Shown piece after piece: positions 16,274 through 20,917 of a DNA stretch of 20,917 nucleotides (its first letter is position 1; the number at the start of each line of letters is the position of its first letter). This DNA comes from Flavobacteriaceae bacterium (GTDB lineage: Bacteria; Bacteroidota; Bacteroidia; Flavobacteriales; Flavobacteriaceae). The DNA lies in contig PAUJ01000031.1 of the NCBI GenBank assembly GCA_002713705.1, positions 56,921 through 77,837 on the forward strand, given 5' to 3'. The position numbers were made by a program, and so were the translations under genes. Under the pieces are notes generated by a model that saw nothing but the letters and a program-made list of their open reading frames with translations, was not told the origin of the DNA and ran no database searches.

Positions 16274-16885
16274 TTAAATAGTCATTGTTTTAGAATGTTC
16301 CATAAAATAGGATTTAAAGCGTTTTAGTATTGGATGCATTTTTTCTGAGTAGATCACAAATTGGCATTTGTTGATACTTTGAGTAATAGACATAATAGCT
16401 GCGTATGAAGATTTTTGAATTAAAAATTCGGCATCGTCGATACTAAATATCTTTAATTGAGAAGTACTTACACCATTTAATAACATTAACTTATTCATCG
16501 TTTTTGGTGTGGAAATAAGAATGTCGATACCCTCAAATATTTCTGATTTTTGCATGTCAATATGGAGTTGTTCATAACTCGCATAAACTCGTAAAGAATT
16601 GTATTTAGTGTGCTTTGTAAAAGCATCATATAATTCCAATGCTTTTTCTCTATTTTCTACAAGAACAATAGCTCTTGGTGCATTTCCAATTGCCTGACAT
16701 TTTAATTTTTGTAAGGTAGTTAGTATGAGTGTAGTTGTTTTTCCACAGTCTTTTGGGGCCGTACAAAATAAGTTTGTACCACTTTTAATAATAGGAATAC
16801 ATTTACTCTGAAAAGGAGTGGGTGTTATTATTTCTAGATCATCTAGCTTCTCACGTATGTCGGAATGTAATTTTTTAAAAGGCAT
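16274..16885 (-). CDS. Single-RecA-domain DEAD-box helicase-like protein
   Basis: This 203-residue protein corresponds to only the first RecA domain of a DEAD-box RNA helicase. The Q motif is intact (PTPFQ, Gln26). Motif I is APKDCGKTT (43-51), keeping GKT. Motif Ib is STPKT (125-129). Motif II is DDAE (150-153) instead of DEAD. Motif III (SAT) reads YSE (179-181). The second RecA domain, with motifs IV-VI including the arginine finger, is absent. The frame ends in a normal stop with no helicase remnant after it. From memory, near-identical short proteins occur across flavobacteria, so this is probably a conserved family that binds ATP or RNA without unwinding, not a fresh truncation. Confidence 0.75.
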   Translation of the reverse strand: MPFKKLHSDIREKLDDLEIITPTPFQSKCIPIIKSGTNLFCTAPKDCGKTTTLILTTLQKLKCQAIGNAPRAIVLVENREKALELYDAFTKHTKYNSLRVYASYEQLHIDMQKSEIFEGIDILISTPKTMNKLMLLNGVSTSQLKIFSIDDAEFLIQKSSYAAIMSITQSINKCQFVIYSEKMHPILKRFKSYFMEHSKTMTI

Positions 16886-16933
16886 AAAAATTAAAGCGCT
16901 AAAAGTTTAGAATAAAAATCATTATTATTCAAG

Positions 16934-16941
16934 CAAATATA
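16934..16941 (-). promoter_or_regulatory. Predicted -7 box for the helicase-like gene
   Basis: The minus strand reads TATATTTG, an exact match to TAnnTTTG, about 49 bases before the start codon. No clear -33 TTG was found. Confidence 0.4.
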
Positions 16942-17130
16942 CTATTAAATAGATGGAATTATTTTTTCTATAAAACCTTTACAAGTAGCAAAATTAATTA
17001 AAGGTTTAAAATCTTAGATGCATTTTGCCTACTAGAAAATTTATGTATGTAATTTTTTAAACTGCTTTTTTAAATAGAAAGTTTGTACTTTTACATTTAA
17101 ACAAAATATATACCTACCAATTAAATAAAA

Positions 17131-17703
17131 ATGACGACTAGCAGACTTGAAGCATTTACGGATGGTGTATTAGCGATCATTATTACCATAATGGTTTTTC
17201 AACTTAAAGCACCTGAAGAAACAAACTTAGAAGCATTATATCCAAAAGCAGGTGTATTTATAAGTTACTTAATTAGCTTTATATATGTTGGGATTTATTG
17301 GAACAATCATCATTTTTTATTTCAATTTATAGAAAAGGTGACCGGTAAAATTTTATGGGCAAATTTACACTTTCTTTTTTGGCTATCGCTAATTCCTTTC
17401 ACCACTTCTTGGGTAGGCGAAAATCATTTAGATGATTCTCCACTTGCACTTTATGGATTTACACTTTTAATGTGTGGAATATCCTTTGTTATCTTACAAA
17501 TGGTAATAATTAGGGAGCACGATAAATATTTTGAATCAAAAATAATTATAAATTTAAAAAATTACCAAAGAATATCACTGTCAATTTATAGTATAGGAAT
17601 TCTATTGTCATTTTATGTTCCTGTGCTTGCAGTTGTTTTTTATGTAACTCCAGCTATTTTAAAAATATATTCTCAAGTATACCATCAAAAAAAACATAAA
17701 TAA
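17131..17703 (+). CDS. TMEM175-family (DUF1211) membrane channel
   Basis: This 190-residue protein has about six membrane helices. It begins TSRLEAFTDGVLAIIITIMV, the first-helix signature of bacterial TMEM175 proteins (R5...F9..D11G12). In characterised members this helix lines a potassium-permeable pore, and four copies assemble. The second helix (YLISFIYVGIYWNNHHFLF) and the LFWLSLIPFTTSWVG segment also match. The length is normal for bacterial members. It acts in the inner membrane. Only 3 bases separate it from the lipoprotein gene downstream, so the two are almost certainly cotranscribed. Confidence 0.9.
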   Translation: MTTSRLEAFTDGVLAIIITIMVFQLKAPEETNLEALYPKAGVFISYLISFIYVGIYWNNHHFLFQFIEKVTGKILWANLHFLFWLSLIPFTTSWVGENHLDDSPLALYGFTLLMCGISFVILQMVIIREHDKYFESKIIINLKNYQRISLSIYSIGILLSFYVPVLAVVFYVTPAILKIYSQVYHQKKHK

Positions 17704-17706
17704 ACC

Positions 17707-18078
17707 ATGAAATTCTTAAAATTAATCCTAGTTACTTGTATCATAACAAGCTTATTTAGTTGTTCTGGTCCTTTAACAGAGAGTAATAACAACCAAACTG
17801 TAGAATATCAGTTAGGCAGTCCTTTTCAAATACAATTAGAAGGTGATGCTGAAGGAAAAAACAAATGGTTATTAGATTCAAAAATAGAACCAATAATCAC
17901 TTTAATTAATCAAAATACTATTTTTAAAGATGGTAAGATGTTATATAACTTCAATTTTAAAGTAAATACCGATGGTGAAAAAGAGGTGGTGTTGATATAC
18001 CAAAACGATGGTATTAAGCTAAAGGTTTTTCAAGTAAAAGTTATCGCAGGAACTATGGGACGTATTCTTGGAGATTAA
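17707..18078 (+). CDS. Small lipoprotein, possibly with a chagasin-like fold
   Basis: This 123-residue protein begins with a clear lipoprotein signal ending SLFSC (Cys19). The mature part reads GSPFQIQLEGDAEGKNKWLLDS, later FNFKVNTDGEKEVVLIY and ending FQVKVIAG. The order and spacing recall the chagasin / protease inhibitor I42 beta-sandwich (GxxFxIxL ... W ... F.F...G...L...Y ... V.V). The NPTTGY loop that binds cysteine proteases in that family is replaced by DAEGKN, so inhibitor function is doubtful. The identification is a pattern impression only. It sits 3 bases after the TMEM175 gene and is followed by a terminator hairpin. Confidence 0.7.
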   Translation: MKFLKLILVTCIITSLFSCSGPLTESNNNQTVEYQLGSPFQIQLEGDAEGKNKWLLDSKIEPIITLINQNTIFKDGKMLYNFNFKVNTDGEKEVVLIYQNDGIKLKVFQVKVIAGTMGRILGD

Positions 18079-18100
18079 TTGTGAATATTTAAAAAACATA

Positions 18101-18128
18101 AAAATACGCTCTACATTAAGCGTGTTTT
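18101..18128 (+). terminator. Terminator hairpin after the channel-lipoprotein pair
   Basis: AAAATACGCT (18101-18110) pairs with AGCGTGTTTT (18119-18128), ten pairs with one T-G wobble, around the loop CTACATTA. The T-run forms the 3' arm rather than a separate tail, so it could work in either direction. Confidence 0.55.
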
Positions 18129-18192
18129 AGACTAAATTGATTTCCTTGTTCTAGTATAATAAGTTAAAATAACATTCTAATTTTTTATAAAA

Positions 18193-18930
18193 TTGAAAAC
18201 TTTTAAAGTAATTAAAACCAAGTCTATCATCATACTGATGTCGTTTGTAATGATCAGCTTATATTCCTGTGGCTCACAAGTTGAATCACCAAAAAATACC
18301 TATACCTATAAGATTGACGATCCTAACGGCATCGGGAAGTGGTACATGGGACGTGAAATCGCTTTTGTTATGGGATATGAAGGCATGCAATGGTTAGAGC
18401 GGCCGGAGAGAGAAGCAGAAGAAAATGTAAATAACTTACTTAAAAACATGAATATACAGCCTGGAGATACTCTTGCAGATATAGGTGCTGGTTCCGGCTA
18501 TCATGTCTTTAAAATGTCGCCAATTTTAAAAAATGGACTTATTTATGCAGTGGATATTCAAGAAGAAATGTTGGAAGAAATACAATCTAGAATCGATACT
18601 CAAAATAGCAATAAAACAGCAATAGTTTTAGGTACGGAAAAAAGCGTAAATCTCCCAGAAAATTCTGTTGATAAAATCTTAATGGTCGATGTATATCATG
18701 AGTTCAATTATCCCTATGAAATGATGCAATCGATTAAAAAAGCATTGCGACCAAATGGAAAGGTTTACTTGGTAGAATATCGTGGAGAAGATCCTAGAGT
18801 ACCCATAAAGAAAATTCACAAAATGACACAGAAACAAGCAGTTAAGGAAATGGAGGCTGCGGGCTTTAAACTCCTTCGAAATTTTGAAAATTTACCATGG
18901 CAACATTGTATGGTATTTGTAAAAACCTAA
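18193..18930 (+). CDS. Lipoprotein class I SAM-dependent methyltransferase
   Basis: This 245-residue protein carries a lipoprotein signal (hydrophobic 11-25, LYSC with Cys26) followed by a complete class I methyltransferase fold. Motif I is LADIGAGSGYHVFKM. VDIQEEML is the acidic end of strand 2, VDKILMVDVYHEF is motif IV, and LRPNGKVYLVEYRGEDPR is the usual strand 5 region. FKLLRNFENLPWQHCMVFVK closes the fold. The TTG at 18193 was chosen because it supplies the basic residues of the signal; the first ATG (18238) would leave only MSFVMISLYSC. An exported SAM enzyme is puzzling, since SAM is cytoplasmic. The acceptor is unknown. Its last 34 bases overlap the next gene. Confidence 0.82.
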   Translation: MKTFKVIKTKSIIILMSFVMISLYSCGSQVESPKNTYTYKIDDPNGIGKWYMGREIAFVMGYEGMQWLERPEREAEENVNNLLKNMNIQPGDTLADIGAGSGYHVFKMSPILKNGLIYAVDIQEEMLEEIQSRIDTQNSNKTAIVLGTEKSVNLPENSVDKILMVDVYHEFNYPYEMMQSIKKALRPNGKVYLVEYRGEDPRVPIKKIHKMTQKQAVKEMEAAGFKLLRNFENLPWQHCMVFVKT

Positions 18931-19535
18931 GAATTTTGTTAAGGAAAAGACAGCAATATCCCCAAGAAAAAATTATCGATACAGATTATTTTATTTACTG
19001 TTTAGAAGCGGTTCATAACGTAGAATCGGAGAAGGTTACCGAAGCCCAAAAAAATCTAGAACAACTGACCCTGCAATATGGAATAGCTAGTATTTATAAA
19101 ACATGCGACACTATTGAAGGGTTTGAAACTAGCTTAAATGGATTGCTCTCGGATGATCATAACTTTAAAGACTATGAGATCATTTACTTGGTTATAGCTG
19201 GTGAAGGAAATAGTATTTGTTTAAATAACTATTACTACAGTTTACAAGAAATTGCAGAAATTTTTGAAGGAAGATTAAAAGGAAAAATTTTACATTTTTC
19301 AAATGTAAAAGTTTTAGATTTAGACAAAGAAGAAGTTCAATATTTTTTAGATATCACTAGCGCTAAAGCTATTTCTGGTTATGGTAATGAATTTAAAGGA
19401 ATAACTAGCTCAAATCTTGATAAAGCATTCTTTAACTTATTTAATGAAGATGAGAATTTAACAGATATTTTAAAAGAGTTGCACCAAAGACATTATAATT
19501 TATGCAAATTGCTTGATTTTAGATTGTATTATTAA
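18897..19535 (+). CDS. DUF6642-like (CHAT/caspase-fold) protein without catalytic residues
   Basis: This 212-residue cytoplasmic protein looks like the family I know as DUF6642. YFIYCLEAVHN (31-41) matches its YCLEGxWN start. The strand/helix order and KDYEIIYLVIAGEG, SLQEIAEIFEG, KGKILHFSN, SAKAISGYG also match. In that family the strands end in AFHG and HFGSCSTL, giving a His-Cys pair like CHAT/caspase proteases. Here the first reads VIAGEG (98-103, no His) and the second HFSNVKVL (133-140, no Cys). If the assignment holds, it is a pseudo-enzyme. ATG 18897 overlaps the methyltransferase gene by 34 bases; TTG 18936 would remove the overlap and 13 residues with no evident family match. The function of the family is not known to me. 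Confidence 0.65.
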   Translation: MATLYGICKNLRILLRKRQQYPQEKIIDTDYFIYCLEAVHNVESEKVTEAQKNLEQLTLQYGIASIYKTCDTIEGFETSLNGLLSDDHNFKDYEIIYLVIAGEGNSICLNNYYYSLQEIAEIFEGRLKGKILHFSNVKVLDLDKEEVQYFLDITSAKAISGYGNEFKGITSSNLDKAFFNLFNEDENLTDILKELHQRHYNLCKLLDFRLYY

Positions 19536-19576
19536 GTATAACAGCTAATTATACCACTCCAACCTAAATAAACACA

Positions 19577-20389
19577 ATGAAAAAACTTACTTATTTATTT
19601 TTAGCACTTCTAATCTTTGCGTTTACAACAGATGATAATAACAATGTTGATGATACTCAAGCAGAATGGCTATATGTTCATACAGCTAAAGAGGCTAATG
19701 CTACAAACAGCACTACCCTTGTAATTCCTTTTACAGAGGATATATTTGCCTTTACAGACAGACCTAATAGAGAATATAAATACATTAGTGCAGAAGAATT
19801 TGTTTCTTATTGGAGTCAGGATGCTACTAACAGTTTTCAGTTTGACCCTCCTAATGCTGTGTTTACTTCAGTTAGTGATGACGGGGTTGCAGAAGTTGAA
19901 GTGGTTATTATAGGAGCAAGTACTGATGGTAATAATATTACCTATACTATCCAAAATCCTAAATTAACAGAGAATGCAACCTTTCAGGATGTTAGTTTGT
20001 TTGTAGATGGTAATGGGGCTCTTGCTATTGGGCAGGCTTATAAGGGAGGTATAATAGCTCATTTAGATTCAACTGGGTAACACGGCTTAATTGCAGCTAC
20101 AGCAGACCACAATGGCCAATTAATTTGGAGTAATGCTATGGATTATTGTGCTGATTATACAGTTACACAAGGCGGGAATACATACAACGATTGGAATTTA
20201 CCAAGTAAGGATGAGTTAAACCAATTGTACTTACAAAGAACCACTATTGGAGGGTTCGGGGATGATTTCTACTGGAGTTCTACGGAGTTCGATTACGATA
20301 ACTCGTGGGGACAGAGTTTCAACAATGGTGTTCAGGACGCCAACGATATGGGCGCCACGAGCAATGTGCGTGCAGTTCGGGCTTTTTAA
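19577..20389 (+). pseudogene. DUF1566 surface protein gene interrupted by an in-frame TAA
   Basis: One frame runs from ATG 19577 to TAA 20387-20389 (270 sense codons if the break is ignored), interrupted by TAA at 20078-20080. The N-terminus is a signal peptide (KKLTYLFLALLIFAFTTDDN) with Phe where a lipobox Cys would be expected. Next comes a beta-rich domain (PFTEDIFAFTDRPNREY, FVSYWSQ, FDPPNA), of a type I have seen in other bacterial proteins but cannot name. GQAYKGGIIAHLDSTG then leads into the stop, and HGLIAATADHNG continues straight after it, the normal front of a DUF1566 domain. The domain ends WNLPSKDELNQLY, YWSSTE and VRAVRAF. Only one base change (such as CAA or AAA to TAA) is needed to explain the break. 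A product of 20138-20389 alone would lack a signal and half the domain. Confidence 0.8.
20258..20389 (+). other. Candidate variable region of a diversity-generating retroelement
   Basis: The last 44 codons of the DUF1566 gene look like a DGR variable region. Bases 20251-20389 are about 50% G+C (70 of 139 by hand count), against much lower values on either side. After YWSSTE the codons TTC GAT TAC GAT AAC, later AGT, GTT, GAC GCC AAC GAT ATG GGC GCC and AGC, all keep the last base of AAC, AAT or AAG but vary at positions 1 and 2. This is what adenine-directed mutagenesis of an Asn-rich template would give. The end, GTGCGTGCAGTTCGGGC, reads VRAVRAF and would be the constant homing end. No template repeat or reverse transcriptase is visible here. 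DUF1566 is a known DGR target fold (for example LdtA in Legionella). Confidence 0.6.
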
Positions 20390-20421
20390 TTATTTAGTTA
20401 TTTATCAATTTAACAGATTAC

Positions 20422-20453
20422 AAAGCCATTCTTTAATTTATGGTGGTTTTTTT
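20422..20453 (+). terminator. Imperfect hairpin with T-run after the DUF1566 gene
   Basis: AGCCAT pairs loosely with ATGGT around an 10-base A+T loop, followed by GGTTTTTTT. It lies 33 bases after the stop. It may be a weak terminator, or the hairpin that often follows DGR variable regions; the sequence does not decide. Confidence 0.3.
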
Positions 20454-20482
20454 ATGCAGACATTCAACTCCCAATTATAAGT

Positions 20483-20512
20483 AAGGTTATCATTAATTTG
20501 ATAGCCTTTTTT
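20483..20512 (+). terminator. Rho-independent terminator after the DUF1566 gene
   Basis: AAGGTTATCA (20483-20492) pairs with TGATAGCCTT (20499-20508), ten pairs with one T-G wobble, around the loop TTAATT. The run TTTTTT follows at 20507-20512. It separates the DUF1566 gene from the repeat-protein gene downstream. Confidence 0.75.
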
Positions 20513-20616
20513 ATTATGTTTTAAGATGTTATTTTATAATAATTTGTTGTTTGTCCTATTTTTTTACTTTTTATCTAAAAGTAATAATTTGTAGGATAAT
20601 TCTTTAATTATATATA

Positions 20617-20624
20617 TATATTTG
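20617..20624 (+). promoter_or_regulatory. Predicted -7 box for the repeat-protein gene
   Basis: TATATTTG follows a TATATA tract and ends 18 bases before ATG 20643, so the leader would be short. An upstream TTTG (20588-20591) is 25 bases away, slightly far for a -33 element. Confidence 0.4.
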
Positions 20625-20642
20625 TAAGAAATTAAACTAAAA

Positions 20643-20917
20643 ATGAAATATTTACTTACAACTATATTTTTTATAATTACAATTACATCACAAGCACAAT
20701 TTTTATATAATATTGGAAATCAATCTATATTTCCGGAATATGGGCCCATTAATATATATGGGCAATTTAGTTTTAGTGTTGGTGCAAGAAGTCAAGCAAT
20801 TGGTGATTTTTCAACGGCAATGGGAAATACCACAAGAGCAGTTGGTGATGAATCAACGGCAATGGGAAGTTTCACAGAAGCAATTGGTGATTTTTCAACG
20901 GCAATGGGAACTAGCAC
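20643..20917 (+). CDS. Secreted protein with YadA-head-like 14-residue repeats (partial)
   Basis: The frame is open from ATG 20643 through the window end (91 codons visible). Residues 1 to about 19 are a signal peptide ending ITSQAQ, suited to signal peptidase I. After a short segment the repeats begin, such as AIGDFSTAMG-NTTR, AVGDESTAMG-SFTE, AIGDFSTAMG-TS. They match the 14-residue left-handed beta-roll repeats of trimeric autotransporter heads (YadA/Hep_Hag). Such repeats usually form trimeric surface adhesins or fibres. In Bacteroidota they also occur in long secreted proteins with other C-terminal anchors, which are not visible here. The position beside a DUF1566 surface-protein gene suits a cell-surface role. 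Confidence 0.8.
   Translation, partial: MKYLLTTIFFIITITSQAQFLYNIGNQSIFPEYGPINIYGQFSFSVGARSQAIGDFSTAMGNTTRAVGDESTAMGSFTEAIGDFSTAMGTS
20796..20909 (+). repeat. 42-bp tandem coding repeats
   Basis: Three 30-base blocks reading GCA-[AG]TTGGTGAT...TCAACGGCAATGGGA start at 20796, 20838 and 20880, exactly 42 bases apart. Blocks 1 and 3 appear identical. They encode the 14-residue beta-roll repeats and probably continue past the window. Confidence 0.9.

Noticed and set aside
20138..20389. Independent 83-residue gene downstream of the stop
   Set aside because: It lacks a signal and the front of the domain, and its frame continues directly from the upstream part, so one interrupted gene is the better reading.
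20247..20480. Overlapping plus-strand frame across the end of the DUF1566 gene
   Set aside because: It is a shifted-frame shadow; the frame encoding the domain ending VRAVRAF is the real one.
20796..20909. CRISPR-like regular 42-bp spacing
   Set aside because: The repeats are in frame inside an open gene, encode known beta-roll repeats and have no unique spacers of the right size.

Overview
The window looks like chromosomal DNA from a flavobacterium (Bacteroidota, family Flavobacteriaceae, probably marine). The evidence is the strongly A+T-rich sequence, a type IX secretion sorting domain, promoters of the TAnnTTTG type, Bacteroidota-style lipoprotein signals, the single-domain DEAD-like protein typical of flavobacteria, and a lipoprotein sulfatase. 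No rRNA, tRNA, transposase, integrase or CRISPR array was recognised.

Layout. Positions 1-1134 hold the last 12 codons of an upstream gene, a good terminator, and about 1 kb of repeat-rich DNA. This DNA carries a 115-bp direct duplication, several copies of a short unit containing GACAT-N3-ATGTC, and two or three tiny ORFs. A lipoprotein sulfatase follows (1135-3471), then a 400-bp gap with one more repeat copy and a perfect 32-bp palindrome. Positions 3879-14398 are mostly housekeeping: an RlmI-like rRNA methyltransferase with no ATG start, a Bcr/CflA-type exporter, the divergent tesA / ybbA-ybbP cluster also found in E. coli, the AMPylase SelO, a ThiE-like protein with altered active-site residues, a cold-shock protein and a tRNA-dihydrouridine synthase. 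Positions 14549-18078 hold smaller accessory genes: an HMA-MauE/DoxX-like membrane fusion, a T9SS-sorted secreted protein, a one-RecA-domain DEAD-like protein, and a two-gene set of a TMEM175-type channel and a lipoprotein. Positions 18193-20917 hold a lipoprotein methyltransferase overlapping a DUF6642-like (CHAT/caspase-like) protein that lacks both catalytic residues, then a broken DUF1566 surface protein, then the start of a secreted protein with YadA-head-like repeats.

The most interesting region is 19577-20389. It encodes a signal-peptide protein ending in a DUF1566 (C-type-lectin-like) domain. Its last 130 bases are far richer in G+C than the surroundings and look like the variable region of a diversity-generating retroelement (DGR): codons that would be AAC/AAT/AAG in a template read as a scatter of A-position substitutions, followed by an unchanged GC-rich end. 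The gene is interrupted by an in-frame TAA in front of a conserved HGLIAA stretch, and the lipobox cysteine seems to be replaced by Phe. No reverse transcriptase or template repeat lies in this window, so any retroelement acting here would be elsewhere in the genome.

All coordinates of small ORFs, hairpins and repeats were counted by hand. Family names come from recognised motifs, not from a search.
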